NCBI GenBank assembly: GCA_030490835.1
Contig: CM059972.1
Location: forward strand, 56,463,563 to 56,527,562
DNA: 64,000 bases
Source: Annona cherimola
Taxonomy: Eukaryota; Streptophyta; Magnoliopsida; Magnoliales; Annonaceae
Direction of reading: 5' to 3'
The translations under genes and the position numbers were made by a program. The notes below the pieces were generated by a model, which searched no databases, was not told the origin of the DNA, and saw only the letters and a list, made by a program, of their open reading frames with translations. Every line of letters begins with the position of its first letter. Positions within the stretch are counted from its first letter, which is position 1. Shown in pieces: positions 33,506 to 45,945 of this stretch.

Positions 33506-34040
33506 TGAGTTGAGTTCCGGGAATTTGGAGGAGATGGAGAGTGAGTTAGAGACTGAAAAGGAGAGCAGAGAAAATGGAAGAAAGGAGAGACTAGATAGAG
33601 CAAATGGACAGTGTAAGAGAGAATGAATGAGAGAGAATGAGAAAGAACAGAGAGAGAAGAAGAAAAATGAAAGATAGAGGAGTTGGCCGGATTTTTGAAA
33701 AACAGAGAGAGAAAGGAACTGGTCGGAGAAATGCCGGATTGGCCGGAAAAGAAGAGAAGACACTGGGAACAGTTGTCGGGGAGAGAAAATCGCCTGAGAA
33801 AAGGCTGTTGAAACGGCGGGAAGATGGAGAGGAAAGAGGGAAGAGGAAGAAAGAAAAGGAGAAGGGGGAAGGCGAGCCGTCGCGCGCGGAGTCGACTTTG
33901 CCCTAGGCGAAGTCGACTTCGACCTAATGGAGTCGACTTCGCTTCTCCCAAGTCGACTTCACTGGAGTCGACTTGATTTTACTGGAGTCGACTTGACTCA
34001 TCGACTTGGCTCCTTTTAGATCAGATTTGTGTAATTCTTC
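33506..34040. other. Copia spacer between RNase H and third ORF
   Basis: A purine-rich plus strand (AGAGAGAA tracts) at about 33530-33870, then about 120 bp with six to seven GTCGACTT motifs (about 33890-34005) like those of the LTR. No gene. Confidence 0.6.
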
Positions 34041-35108
34041 CTAGTTTAATTCTATCATCCCCATATAATTTCTAATTTTATAAAATGATTCCTTCGCTAG
34101 TGGTTTGGTAAAGATATCAGCAATTTGATCTTCAGTTTTCACATATTCTAAACAAATATCATGATTCTCAACATGTTCACGAATAAAATGGTGTCTTACA
34201 TCTATATGCTTGGTTCTTGAATGTAATACAGGATTCTTAGTCAAACATATAGCACTTGTATTATCACATCTAATAGGAATATTGAAATAATCAATGCCAT
34301 AATCTTTCAATTGTTGTTTCATCCAAAGTAGTTGGGCACAACAGCTTCCGGCGGCTATATATTCGGCTTCCGCAGTGGATAGGGCAACACTAGTTTGTTT
34401 CCTTGAGTACTATGAAACCAACATATTTCCAAGAAATTGACAGATTCCACTAGTACTTTTTCTATCTACTTTATAGCCGGCAAAGTCCGCATCCGAATAG
34501 CCGATTAAATCAAATGTTGACCCCTTTGGATACCATAGTCCAAGATTGGTAGTATTTATCAAATATTTAAAAATTCTTTTTACAGCCAATAGATGTGATT
34601 CTTTAGGACATGCTTGAAATCTAGAGCACATACAAACACTAAATAAAATATCTGGTCTAGAAGCAGTTAAATATAACAATGATCCTATCATGCTTCTATA
34701 GAGCTTTTGATCGATACATTTACCATTTTCGTCCGTGTCGATCTTGATTATAGAACTCATTGGAGTATTTTCCCCTTTACCATTCTGCATTCTAAATTTC
34801 TTGAGCATTTCTTTGACATATTTGGACTGATTTAAGAATATTCATTCCTTTTGTTGCTTGATTTGTAGTCCGAGAAAGAAATTCAGTTCTCCCATCATGC
34901 TCATTTCAAATTTGCTCTGCATGATCTTAGAAAATTCTTGGCATAAAGTTTCATCAGTAGCTCCAAATATTATATCATCTACATAAATTTGTACAATTAA
35001 AATATTTTTACTTTTATATTTAATGAACAAAGTAGTATCAACTTTCCCTCTTTGAAACTCATGATCAATCAAAAATCTATTTAATCTTTCATACCAAGCT
35101 CTTGGAGC
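34041..35108 (-). pseudogene. Copia RT C-terminal half and RNase H
   Basis: The frame 35072-34842 has the catalytic box VQIYVDDIIFGAT. 34808-34410 has YRSMIGSLLYLTASRPDI and the RNase H aspartate in LIGYSDADFAGYKVDRKSTS. 34322-34041 has IPIRCDNTSAICLTKNPVLH and the end of RNase H (TKHIDVRHHFIREHV). Breaks are the stops at about 35107 (CAA to TAA) and 34410 (TGG to TAG), plus a TGA near 34842. The C-terminus is complete at 34041. Confidence 0.9.
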
Positions 35109-36068
35109 TTATTTTAGTCCATATAACGCTTTGGTCAATTTATAAACATATTTTGATTGATCTTTTTCTTCAAATCCTAGGGGTTGTTCAACATATACTT
35201 CTTCATTCAAATATCCGTTCAGAAATGTGCTTTTTACATCCATTTGAAACAATTTGAAATTCATATGAGAAGCAAATGCTAGTAAGATACGTATGCCTTC
35301 TAATCTAGCCACAGGTACATATGATTCTTCAAAATCAATCCCTTCTTCCTGGGAATACCCTTTGGCTACTAATCTAGCCTTGTTTCTAATTACAAGTCCT
35401 CTTTCGTCCAATTTATTCCTAAATATCCATTTGGTACCAATAATGGTATAACCTTTTGGTCTAGGAACTAAATGCCATACATCATTTCTTTCAAATTGAT
35501 TTAGCTCTTCTTGCATTGCAATAACCCAGCTTTCATCATTAAGAGCTTGTTCAATAGTGGTTGGTTCAATTTTTGACACAAATGCATATTGTCCACAAAT
35601 ATTTTGCTTTGATCTCCTAGTTTTTACTCCTTCATAAACATTTCCAATGACTTGCTCAATTGGATGGGCATTTTTGAACTTTAAATCAGTTGGAGATTTG
35701 TAAGGATCATTACCTTTACTTACCTCTTCCTCCATGGAGTTTTTTGGCTTGAGCTCGATTTCCTTTGGTTGTTCTTTTCCTTTTGTTTCATCCGCATCAC
35801 TTAATTCATCCTCCTTTCTCGGAGTTTGGTTAAATTCATCAAAGACAACATGTATTGACTCTTCTATTGTTTGATGTCTTTTGTTGAAAATTCTATATGT
35901 TTTGCTATTTGATGAATAACCCAAGAAAATAGCTTCATCGCTTTTGGCATCTAATTTTCCCAGATTTGTTTTTCCATTATTTAGCACATAACAAGTACAT
36001 CCAAAAGTATGAAAATATGATATGTTTGGTTTCCTGCCTTTCCAAAGTTCATATGGGGTCTTTTTCAA
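35109..36068 (-). CDS. Copia integrase C-terminus and RT N-terminal half
   Basis: 319 open residues: [20 protein letters not shown] and [19 protein letters not shown] close integrase; an acidic linker follows; then [62 protein letters not shown] (usually KSAFLNG). It is part of the broken Gag-Pol polyprotein. The frame stops one codon after LYGLK. Confidence 0.9.
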   Translation of the reverse strand: MKKTPYELWKGRKPNISYFHTFGCTCYVLNNGKTNLGKLDAKSDEAIFLGYSSNSKTYRIFNKRHQTIEESIHVVFDEFNQTPRKEDELSDADETKGKEQPKEIELKPKNSMEEEVSKGNDPYKSPTDLKFKNAHPIEQVIGNVYEGVKTRRSKQNICGQYAFVSKIEPTTIEQALNDESWVIAMQEELNQFERNDVWHLVPRPKGYTIIGTKWIFRNKLDERGLVIRNKARLVAKGYSQEEGIDFEESYVPVARLEGIRILLAFASHMNFKLFQMDVKSTFLNGYLNEEVYVEQPLGFEEKDQSKYVYKLTKALYGLK

Positions 36069-37515
36069 TATAGCTCTAATGGTAACTCAGTTTAATACAT
36101 GACAAGCTGTACTTACAGCTTCACCCCAAAATCTCTTGGATAGTTTACTCTCATTTAGCATGGTTGTAGCCATTTCTTGTATTGTCCGGTTTTTCCTTTC
36201 AACAACTCCATTTTTTTGAGGAGTTCTTGGTGCAGAAAATGTATGGTGAATTCCCTTTTCATTGCAAAATTCTATGAATCGAGTATTTTCAAATTCACCA
36301 ACATGGTCACTTCTAATGGAAATGATTGAACTTTATTTTTCATTTTTCACCAAATTTGAAAACGAGACAAACATTGAAAATGCTTCATCTTTGCTAGCTA
36401 AGAGTATAATTCAAGTAAATCTAGAAAAGTCATCCACGATTACATATACATACTTTTTCTTACTAAGAGTTAAAATGTCTGATGGCCCATAAAGATCCAT
36501 ATGTATTAATTCAAGTGGTCTAGTTGTTGAGATTTCCTGTTTGGTCAAAAATGGCATTTTCGATTGTTTAGATAGTTGGCAGGCTTTACAAATCTTATCT
36601 TTGTCATATTTGAGCTTTGGTAAGCCTTGTACCAAATTCTTTTTCCATAAGGTTCTAATATTTGACATATTTATATATCCAAGCCTTGCATGCCATTTCC
36701 ATGGATCATTTTCTATGGCTATTAGACATTTTCCTTCTAAGTCATCAAGGCAAACCAAATAAACATTTCCATGTCTTTTGCCACTAAAAATTATGCGCTC
36801 GTCATCATCAATAACATTACATATAGAGGATTCAAATACAACTTTATATCCTTTATCACACAGTTGACTGATGCTCATTAGGTTGTGTTTGAGTCCTTCA
36901 ACAAATAGAACATTTTCAATACATGCATTTGAAATACCATAGACATTTCCTTTACCTTTTATTTTACCTTTTTCGTTATTTCCAAAAGCTACTGTTCCTT
37001 CATCACATGGGTTGATCTTGTGAAATAATCCTTTTTCTCCTGTCATATGTCTTGAGCAACCGCTATCCATAAACCATACGTTATAGGCCTTAGCTTTAAG
37101 ACATACCTGTAAAAATTAATTTGAGTGGAGCTCATCCTTTTGGTACCCATTTTATGGGTCCGTTTGGGTTAGTTAACCTTTGAAGTTTGAGTTGATCCAT
37201 CTTTGATCCCATAAAGCCAATGCATTTTGGCATCCAAACCAATTTAGCACCTAGGTTTTCCAGTTTTCTTAGTTTACATTGATAGATCTTATGTCCAAGC
37301 TTGTTGCAAAAGTTACAAGCTCCCGGAAGTCTAGAAATAGGGAGCCATTTGGTAATTTGTTCATTGGTTGGTCTTTTGGTCCAAACTGTTCGATTTATCT
37401 TTGGTTTAGTAAAATTGATTTTGATATTATTTCTTGGAGCGTTAGTTTCAGTTTGTTCAAGTGCATTGTACCCTAGTCCTTTCTTGCAAGTTTGAGTTGT
37501 CATTTTCAAGAACAT
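36069..37515 (-). pseudogene. Copia second zinc knuckle, protease and integrase core
   Basis: 37515-37132 carries a second CCHC knuckle (CNFCNKLGHKIYQC) and KWVPKG. 37070-36411 has the protease active site MDSGCSRHMTGEKGLF, the GAG-pre-integrase domain (WHARLGYINMSNIRTL) and the integrase zinc and core start (CKACQLSKQSKMPF, HMDLYGPSDI). 36410-36069 continues the core (HVGEFEN, APRTPQKNGVVERKNRT) with stops. Breaks separate each piece. Gene order PR-INT-RT confirms Ty1/copia. Confidence 0.88.
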
Positions 37516-38950
37516 TTTTACACTTTCTCCTGGATTAGAGAACTTGGCAAGAGATTCATTTAATGATTTATTCTCATTTTTAAGTTTTTCTAATTCATTT
37601 TCTAAGGTATTCTTTTCATCTTTTAACTTGTCTAATTTTTCAGCAAGTTTACCATTTACAATTATTACTGCATCACATTGTCTTTTCTTAATTGTAAACT
37701 TGTTTCCTAATTTCTTTATTTCTTCATATAGTGAATCATAAGCTTGTTGAAGTTCCTCTAATTAAGCACATTTAAGACATTCATTTGTAGAGAAATTTGA
37801 AAAGGATTTCTGTTTGGAGGTTACCTCTTGACTACTCGTGCAGTCCGTTGAAGTGACTTGATCCTCCAAGGTTTCCATTGCTGCAAAGCATATGTCGGTG
37901 TTTGCTATGCAACAGATTCTTGCACAATCTGCTTCGCATTCTTCACTTGAGGAGCTATTCGTTGTAGATTCTTCTTTATTTACGTACATGTCTCTTCCTT
38001 TGTTTCTTTGAAATCTTTTGTTGTCGCCTCGATCTTTTCTTTGTTCCTTTGCCTTGTTTTCTTCGGGCGTTGGACATTGGGCTTGCATGTGTCCCGAACC
38101 GCCACATCGGTAGCATTTTGTTATTTTTTTCTTTTTTATCTTTGGAGTTTCTTTCTTTAAAATTTCTAAAATTTCTGCCTTTCCTCACAAATTTTCTGAA
38201 TCGTTTTGTGAGTAGAACAATTTCATCGTCATTTTGTTAAGATGAGGTGTCGTCCGAGTCTTGTGCGGCTTTCAAGGCAATTGCTCTTTTGCCTTTGTGA
38301 TGATCTTAATTTCTTTTCTTAATTAGCTCATGTGACATCAAAGAGCTAATTAGGTTCTCTAGCTTCAATGTGTTAAGGTCCTTGGCTTCTTCTATCGCAG
38401 TAATCTTTGGAGTCCAAGGTTCCGGTAGAGCCCTTAGAATCTTCATAACCTGTTCAGATTCAGATATAGCCTTTCCAAGACCTTTCAAAGCATTAGTGAT
38501 TTTTGAGATTCTAGCAAACATTTCAGAAATATTTTCTGTTTCTAACATTCTAAAATTTTCTAATTCTCCAATCAAAATGTTTCTTCTCGTCCCTTGGACT
38601 TGAGAAGTTCCTTCATAGATGGAGGTTAATGTATCCCATATCTCTTTGGCAGTTAGACAAGAGGATACTCTATCATATTCAGATGCCGTGAGAGCACAAA
38701 ACAGTGAATTCATAGCTTTGGCATTGCTCTTCACGATTCTTACTTCCTCATCGGTCCATTTGGAAGCTTTTTCATCAATGGGCAAGGTCACACCATCTTG
38801 AATTGCAATCCAAGAGTCCATATCGGTAGCCATGATGAGTTGTTTCATTCTTAGCTTCCAATATCCAAAATTGTTCCCATCAAACAATGGTGGCCTAGTA
38901 AAGGATTGGCCTTCGGCAAATGCGGGAACGGAAGTAGATTGGGATGCCAT
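37516..38950 (-). pseudogene. Copia gag with first zinc knuckle
   Basis: 38950-38306 is open for 214 residues: FTRPPLFDGNNFGYWKLRMK, then the UBN2/gag-type region (AKEIWDTLTSIYEGTSQVQG, LRALPEPWTPKITAIEE). After a frame break, 38188-37762 encodes the knuckle CYRCGGSGHMQAQC and a Ser/Glu/Cys-rich tail. 37761-37516 reads coiled-coil-like on the minus strand with stops. It is longer than in non-Sirevirus copia elements. The ATG at 38950 lies 36 bp after the PBS. Confidence 0.88.
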
Positions 38951-38985
38951 GTCAATAAGATCTCTTTGGTAAGCTCAAAGACCCT

Positions 38986-38996
38986 CTCTGATACCA
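38986..38996 (-). other. Primer binding site of the copia element
   Basis: The minus strand reads TGGTATCAGAG, two bases after the 5' LTR; complementary to the 3' end of initiator methionine tRNA. Confidence 0.9.
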
Positions 38997-39695
38997 CTTG
39001 TTAGTCCCGAGTTAATGGCACAACCCAAGAGGGGAGGGGTGAATTGGGTTCTTATAAAATTCTTCGGTAAATTAAAACTTAACCCCTTGAAAGCTTAATC
39101 TCCTTGATTGAAACAAATAGAGAGCAATGAAATAAGGAAAGCAACAAAGTAAAACAGTAGGCAAGGTTTATAGTGGTTCGGGCAACCTCTCCCTACTCCA
39201 CTCTTCCAAGCTCACACACCGTTGTGACTTGGGTTCCACTATGTATTCCGCGAATACACTTAGAGTCTCTGCTCTCTTCTAGATTCTAGCTCTAGGGGGC
39301 ATACACAATCAGAGCCTATGCTCTCTTCTAGATTCTAGCTCTAGGGGGCTTATACACTTGATACAAGTAGATGATGAGTTCAACTCCAATCACAACTCTA
39401 CTTGCAACATCTTGGTTTGTTACAACAAACTCAAACCAAGACCAATAACAAAGAATAATGAAAATAAGGAAGATCTACACTTTACTGAGTTGTGTAGGCA
39501 AGATTCAGCTTGAGGAAGAGTTTGTAGAAGCAACCGGTTGTATATCGTTGACGCTACTTGCAACTTGAAGCTCGTTCTTCCTTTGAAAGTGTATAGATTA
39601 CTCAAATTTGGAGAAAAGAAAATGGGAGCTCTTGTTTGCACTTCTTTTCTCTCTTTAGGCTATGTAGTGTGTATTCCAACGTTTTCTTGAATGTC

Positions 39696-39703
39696 TATTT
39701 ATA
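39696..39703 (-). promoter_or_regulatory. TATA box, copia 5' LTR
   Basis: TATAAATA on the minus strand, preceded by the U3 motif array (39781-40555). Confidence 0.6.
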
Positions 39704-39780
39704 AAATGGGGAAGATTTGAACGTTGTAGAAGTGGTTGGCGCGCAATAAATGTTCCAACGTTCAAAAATTCGAACGTTGC

Positions 39781-40555
39781 TTCCCAAGTCGCAGGTGGAG
39801 TCGACTTCGTCTGCGACTTGGCTTCCCAAGTCGCAACTGGAGTCGACTTCGTGTGCGACTTCAGTTCTGCATTTTCCAAGTCTGAGTCTAGGTCGACTTG
39901 GTTTCAGACTTGACCTCAAGTCGATCTTGGAGTCGACTTGGGTTGCGACTTGACCAGTTCTTGTACTGAAAACAGTTTGATCTTTGTTTGATTTCCTTTA
40001 GCTTGCTTGACTTCTTTCCTTCAATAATATTTTGCAGACCTTATGAAGCTTGAAAACTTGCATGGTTGTTTTTGCCTTTGATTCAACCATCTTGCTTTCT
40101 TTTGATATTAGTCTTTACATGTTGAATTTCTTCATCTTGAAATATGCTTGGAGCTTTTCCTTGGACTTGAGAAACTTAAGTTGATCTTGAACTGAGCTTG
40201 CATCTACATCTTTGAACTTTGAAAACCTCAAGTCGATCTTGAGGTCGACTTCGTCTGCGACTTCACCCAAGTCACAACTGGAGTCGACTTCATCTGCGAC
40301 TTCGGTATTTTTCTGCCCCAGATTCAACTCTGGAGTGATTTTGCCATCTGAAGTCGATGCTGGAGTCGACTTCGTTTGCGACTTGGCTTCCCAAGTCGCA
40401 AGTGGAGTCGACTTGGCCTACGACTTCACTTGCTCTTCTTCTATTTTCAAAACTGGTCGTGGGGTTCATTTTGGAGTCGAGGATGGAGTCGACTTTGGGA
40501 TCGACTTCACCCTAAGTCGAAGTCCAAGTCGACTTGGAAATCGACTTGGCTATTT
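39781..40555. repeat. GTCGAC/GCGACTT motif array, copia 5' LTR
   Basis: Same array as 12238-12995, with a few C-to-T type differences inside motifs (for example GTCACAACT for GTCGCAATT) and one extra AAATCGACTTGG unit. Confidence 0.75.
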
Positions 40556-40675
40556 TATTCCTTAAAATATTCAACAAAATCATTAGTATTCACTTTATAC
40601 TCAAATTTAACTTTGTTAATCATTAAAACTCATGCTTTGGTCAATTTTGTTTTATTTTGAACATTATTTCTAACA

Positions 40676-42178
40676 TGAATGAGTGACTAGCACCTGAATC
40701 AAACAAAGCAACTGCCGAATTTCCTAAAATATAAACCATACCTGTGACCACCTTTTCTTCTTGCTCTTGAGACTCTGTCCGAGTGAAGGCATGCACTTGT
40801 ACCGGGTTTGTAGAGGTTCCCTGCTTATTTGCTGCTCCGGGTATCCTGATTTGTGCAGGTCTTCCACGTCCTTATGACGTTTGTGCCTTATTCGGACAGT
40901 TCGGAGCAATGTATCCTATTTGGTCACAAATATAATATTTAATGACCTTCACTTCACCCGCTCTGCATTCCTTGGCTACATGGCCTGCTTGCCCACATTT
41001 ATAGCACCGATTTGAGCCTTTCAAGCACTCACCTGTATGTCACTTTTGGCATTTTCTGCATAGAGGTGAGATTTTCTTCTTTGGGGCTCCTTTTCCTCTT
41101 TTCACATTTCCTTTCCTAGCCTTTTTCTTCCCCGGTTCAGCTTCCTTTGTTCCAAAACTGAACATCCTTGACCCTAGTCTTAGTTCTTGTGTTCTCAATG
41201 CCTCAATCTCTAATTCTCTTGCCCTCTTAAGACTTGAAGCATAATCCTTAATTAGCAAAGGGGCAAGGCTTTCTCTGAGATATGGCCTCAGTCCCTATTG
41301 GAATCATTGTGCCTTATTTTCTGGCACATTAGTGATCCAAGGCACATACCTGACTAAGGCATTGAATTTTGTGGCGTATTCTGCGACAGACATCCTCCCT
41401 TGATAAAGTCTTTCAAATTCTATCACCTTCTGACTTTGTAACCCAACGAGGAGAATTCTTTATTAAATTCCTCGACAAAAGTTTTCCAAGATACTTCTTC
41501 TGGTCGCGACATTGTGACCAGCATTGTTTCCCACCATTCGTGTGCATCTTTGGTCAACAAATGGGTGACGCACAATACTTTCTGCCGATCATTACACGGA
41601 GATATTCTGAATAATTTCTTGATCTCCATGATCCATTGCTCTGCCTGTACTGGGTCAGGTTCTCTTGAAAACTTTTGGGGTCGCTGGGCTAGAAATGCAT
41701 TAATGGCCCTTTTATCAGCTTCCATTAATTGATTTTCATCTTCTCTTGGTGTTGTTGTGGGAGTCGGGCTAGCCATCGGAATGGGTACATCTCTGTCAGT
41801 ACTGCCCAACTGGGCCTACTGGGTTCTTTTGCATAACCCTTGAATAATATCTACAGTCTGTGCTGCCCATTCGCGAGTAGCTTACTGCATTGCTTCTTTT
41901 ACTGCTGCAACTACCCTTTCCTCTATGAGTCGAGCCTGTCTTCACTCATGTTCTTTTTCTACATTCCTTTCTAGGCTTATGTCCTCTCGTCTTTGATGAG
42001 TTATTGGACTTTCTCTATTTGGTTCCGGTTCTGGCCTTTTAGGTCTGCCACTAGTCTCACCAACCTCGTGTTGGCTGGGGACTTCTGTAGCAACTTCTTT
42101 TCCTTTATTTATTCTCATTCCGGATCTTGTTTCCACCATGATGCTTTTCTGAATATTTAAAAGCACATAATCTTTCAT
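40676..42178 (-). pseudogene. Tekay-A gag and protease start
   Basis: 42178-41942 has the basic N-terminus (MVETRSGMRINKGKEV). 41809-41423 is the gag domain (PDPVQAEQWIMEIKKLFRIS, DAHEWWETMLVTM). 41258-41040 continues gag (LIKDYASSLKRARELEIEAL). About 41040-40900 encodes CCHC knuckles (CYKCGQAGHVAKEC, then a damaged second one). At about 40688-40710 is the protease active site ALFDSGASHSF, cut by the copia insertion. Several stops and shifts. Together with 4692-7979 this makes the full Tekay-A coding set. Confidence 0.85.
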
Positions 42179-42545
42179 TCATAATTAATGTCAGATCATC
42201 ATATATATTTCATCATCATATAATTAATGGTCAATTCACACAATCACAATCATATAATATCATCCATCATCATAAACATCCATAGTCATTTATTCATTTC
42301 ATATTATTCACATCAGTAAATATCCACTTATAAACTATAGTTTTTAACATGACAAAGCATATCACACATATCACACTTATATATATACATCATATTTATA
42401 TACACATTCCATCATAGCAAAGTGTCATTATTTCATAATTATACATATTCATGTTTATAAATATAAGAAAAAAATTCATCGTCGACCTGGTCCCATCCTT
42501 AAGTAGCGATAATGCCTACGCCTAAGCGACATCTGGGTAGGTTCC
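42179..42545. other. Tekay-A 5' untranslated remnant, truncated
   Basis: AT-rich, with many CATCAT and ATATAT tracts and no coding. No PBS or 5' LTR follows, so the element's 5' end was lost at a junction somewhere near 42.48-42.56 kb. Confidence 0.45.
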
Positions 42546-42815
42546 TCAGTGATAGTGCTAGTATCTGACCATGCCTTGGACAGGTTGGGCCAGAACGTCC
42601 CAAATCTCTTTGCTGAAAGAACTGGAAACATCAAGAGTCTCTATGGACACTTAAAAGACCCTGGTTTGCAACATCTATTCAAAGGCCGATCTTCTCATTT
42701 TGAAAGTCATAAAACAAATTATTATTTATTTACAGTTACTGACCATCTTCATTTGTTGCTCGAGTTTCTCACCATAGCTTGAAAGCAGAATAGGTCAACT
42801 ACTGATTGAAGCCAT

Positions 42816-43745
42816 GTGGTTACCAGATCAAGAGTAGCAAGGATGGAGTCTGAACAATCCTCACATTACGAAGATCGAGATCAACAGTTCAAACAGTCCA
42901 TTGAAGCCTATATGACAGCAATGGATAAGAGGATGCAAAAACTGGAAGAGGCCCTATCAAATATGGGGCAATCCTTAATAGGCAGCCAGAACACTATTCC
43001 ACCACCCTTATGTTCTCAGAATCCGAACACGGAGCTAGACGGAGGGCCTCAACAATCTTCCCATAAATCAATAAATGACCATTACAAAGAGGAAGAGGTG
43101 GCCTTAGAGCAAGGCCGTAATAAAATTCAAGACATCAAAAGACAACTCCAAAATTAACTAAGAGAAATGGAGAAGCGAATCAGACATCATCAAGGAGAAG
43201 GCCTACCCTCGGCCAAAATAGAAGATCTATGCTCCTTTCCCGCACCAAGCTACCTGAGAAGTTCGAGATACTAGTTCTACCAACATATGAAGGAGACTCA
43301 TGCCCAAGGGCTCATCTCAAGAACTTTTGTGGTATCCTATACCCTTTGGTAAAGAGCAAAGAAGTTCTAATGAAGCTATTCTAGCATAGCTTGAAGAAAG
43401 ACGCACTAGAATGATATACATCACTTGACTGCCGATTGATCAAGACATAGGAGCAACTTTCATTAGCCTTCATGGATCGCTTTTCCTATAAATTAAACAC
43501 TACACCCCAAAAGGGCTAACTTGGAAGCATTAAAGTAAAAAGGTGATGAAACATTTTCAGAATATGTTGCTAGATAGTGAGCATGGGCAGCAAAAATGAA
43601 GAATCCTCTACCTTTAAGTGAGAAGATCTCCATCATCATCAACTCAGCACACTCAAATATCTCTGGATACTTAGTCTCACATCCCTTTGCAAGTAGCAGA
43701 GCAAGTTGAAGATGGCCTAAGGAAGGAAATGATTTCCTCATGACC
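42816..43745 (+). pseudogene. Decayed gag of the Tat-like element
   Basis: 42816-43157 is open (113 residues, MVTRSRVARMESEQSS; heptad-like EAYMTAMDKRMQKLEEAL suggests a coiled coil). 43158-43745 continues with stops: KFEILVLPTYEGDSCPRAHL, DALEWYTSLDCRLIKT, FMDRFSYKLN, GDETFSEYVAR. These match the retrotransposon gag pattern (W..SL..... F..RF). All frames are interrupted. Confidence 0.7.
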
Positions 43746-44742
43746 ACAACAAAGGAATGCTATTTATCTTGAATGGGTAAGCCAGACGTCTCAAGTGGTG
43801 GACATCGATATGGAAGTCGATTTTGTCAAAGGTAATGCCAAAAATTTTGATGCTTCTATTTTTATAACAAAAGTCCAATCTCATAATGATTCTGTTATTT
43901 TGCAAGGCCGAAATGTCAACTCTATTGTCCTTCAAAGAAAATACGTTAAGCCTGTCATTTTATTAGGATAACCTGTCAAGCCTATGCAAGAGAATGCTAT
44001 TTTACATAAATCCCCTATTGTTGAAAGAAAACCTTCCAATATTTTTCCTACAAACTCGAGAACTCCCCTCAAAATAGCGACCCAACCAACTTTGTCTCAC
44101 CTGTCCCCCAAAAATGTCTTTATTCCAATCAACCAATCAATATGTCCACAACCAAATAGTGCAGAAGAAAACCCAAAAACTCTTTACACCTCTACTTCTA
44201 GTATCCATCAAAAGCAGTCGTTACCATCATCATGTCCAACCATGGAAGGTAAAATATTAGTTTTATCAACAAACCAGACGAATGTCTCAAAAAAGAAAGT
44301 GCTAGCCAAAGAGCACAAATTTGAAGGAATTCCTGTGCAAGAAAAGCTAAATGGAAAAGATTATCTACAAGTCGCAAATGAATTTATTCCTCACACTGAC
44401 AATCAAGCAGAGACATCTAAAAAGCCTCAACAAACCATCATCAACACAGGCAATGTCGACAAAGTCGAACAGCAAATAAGATTAGCCCCGGAAATTGCAA
44501 AATGCGCAGGGCACACCATCGTCATCAGTCAACCCATCATCATAGATGCATCTTTGTCAACACATCCACAAGGGATATTTGAAAATGGCTATGAGATAGT
44601 ATTTCCATCAAACTTTGTAGGGAAAATACTAACAACTAGTGAAGATAATATTTCACAGGAGGCAACATTAACCTCAAAATTATTAAAGGCCATGCTCTAC
44701 AAAAACTGGGTGGCCACAATAGATATCAAGTACAAAAAGTAG
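43746..44742 (+). pseudogene. Unrecognised ORF of the Tat-like element (252 aa open part)
   Basis: 43984-44742 is open from MQENAILHKSPIVERK to a stop at 44742. In the same frame upstream, after a TAA at about 43971, comes a short coding-like stretch (FDASIFITKVQSHNDSVILQ). The protein is rich in S, T, P, N and K, with no motif I recognise; HTDNQAETSKKPQQ and GYEIVFPSNFVGKIL are typical stretches. It might be a gag tail or a lineage-specific ORF. Confidence 0.4.
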
Positions 44743-44985
44743 ACTACCAAAGCTGCATGTCAAAGAAGCATTAAATTCAAGTTATAAGAAATAATTTACA
44801 AACAAAGGCTGAAGGGCAAAAGGTGGAGAAGAATACATTTAAAAGCATGGAGGCAGACAATTTTCAAAATAAAGGACACAAATTATTTTTATAGAAAGTC
44901 ATATCTTACATCAAACAAGGTATGGGATCCTGGAGGCAAAGTTGCATGAAGAAAGGTATTTATATATTCTTTTTTTAAAAAAAAG

Positions 44986-45118
44986 GAAAAAATGAAAAAA
45001 AGAAAAAAAGAAAAAAGAGAAAAAAGAGAGAAAAAGAAAAGAAGAAAAGAGAGAGAAAAAGAAAAGAGAGAAAAAAGAGAAAAAAGAAAAGAGAGAAAAA
45101 GAAAAGAAAGAAAAAATA
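44986..45118. repeat. Purine simple repeat (GAAAA/GAGAAA)n
   Basis: Continuous A/G tract on the plus strand. It explains the charged and aromatic nonsense ORFs on both strands. Confidence 0.95.
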
Positions 45119-45759
45119 CAAGGCAAGATGCAGTTGCAGATCTAATGATACATCAAAAGCAGTGCTCAGTCCGCTCCTCCAATGCTCCCTAGGCAATTAG
45201 AAGCAAGCTTCAGCCGCCTGACCGATGCTGCTCGAGGTATGTTTTAAAGACCTAGAAAGTTTTTAGGTTTGGTGGCGGTGTTCATGAATGCATTTCCAAT
45301 CGTCCGCCAAACGCTCTCCAATACAGCCAGAAGGAATGAAAATACAGAAATGAAGATTAACAGATGGAAGACGAGTTCCAGCTGACCCCAATCTCTTGAC
45401 ACTTCTAAAAAAGAGTTATTTGAGCCAGCAGAGGTTTCCTAGGACACTTAATAGAGAGGAAAGGTTCTGAGACATGGTAGTTGAATTATATATATAGGAT
45501 GAAGGATTTAAGCACCCTATGACATCAAGCTGCACTTCTCTAGCTCGAGATCGCAAGCCATATTCCTTTTTTACAAGACATTTTGCACCTGCAATGGAAA
45601 AGGTGAAGAATTAGCATAAAACAATGAGCAACATATCAGAAATATCACACCATAGAGGAAACAAAGACCGTATCCTAAAAGGATATGAAGCACAAAGTCA
45701 GCCATACCCCCCAGTCGAAGTTTACAAGATAAAAAAAGGAAGCAGAAGAGAAACGACAA

Positions 45760-45945
45760 TGGGAAAAGGAGGCAACTACTTCATTAAGCATAAGCAATTT
45801 AGAAAAAAGAGAAAATCTGTGACACAACGGCAAAAGGAGGCAACCACCTCATCAAGCATAAACAATTTGGAAAAAATAGAAAAGCTGTGACACAACAGCA
45901 GAAGGAGGTGGCCACCTTATTAAGCATAAGAAATTTCGAAAAAGG
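45760..45945. repeat. ~63 bp minisatellite, three units
   Basis: Unit: AAAAGGAGGCAAC.AC.TCAT-TAAGCATAA-CAATTT-GAAAA-CTGTGACACAACGGC; three imperfect copies. Confidence 0.8.

Larger units (their letters stand above)
38999..40675 (-). mobile_element. 5' LTR of the copia element
   Basis: 1677 bp uninterrupted, edges TGTTAGTCCC and TTTCTAACA. It gives the empty-site reference for the solo LTR in the other copy. TSD TGAAT follows. Confidence 0.92.

Noticed and set aside
33475..33951. Hydrophobic Ser/Leu/Phe-rich ORF (158 aa) upstream of the third ORF, possible signal or membrane protein
   Set aside because: It is the translation of a CT-rich tract (AGAGAGAA on the other strand) in a noncoding spacer; composition explains it.
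44911..45196. Phe/Ser-rich and Lys/Arg/Glu-rich ORFs
   Set aside because: They are translations of the GAAAA simple repeat.
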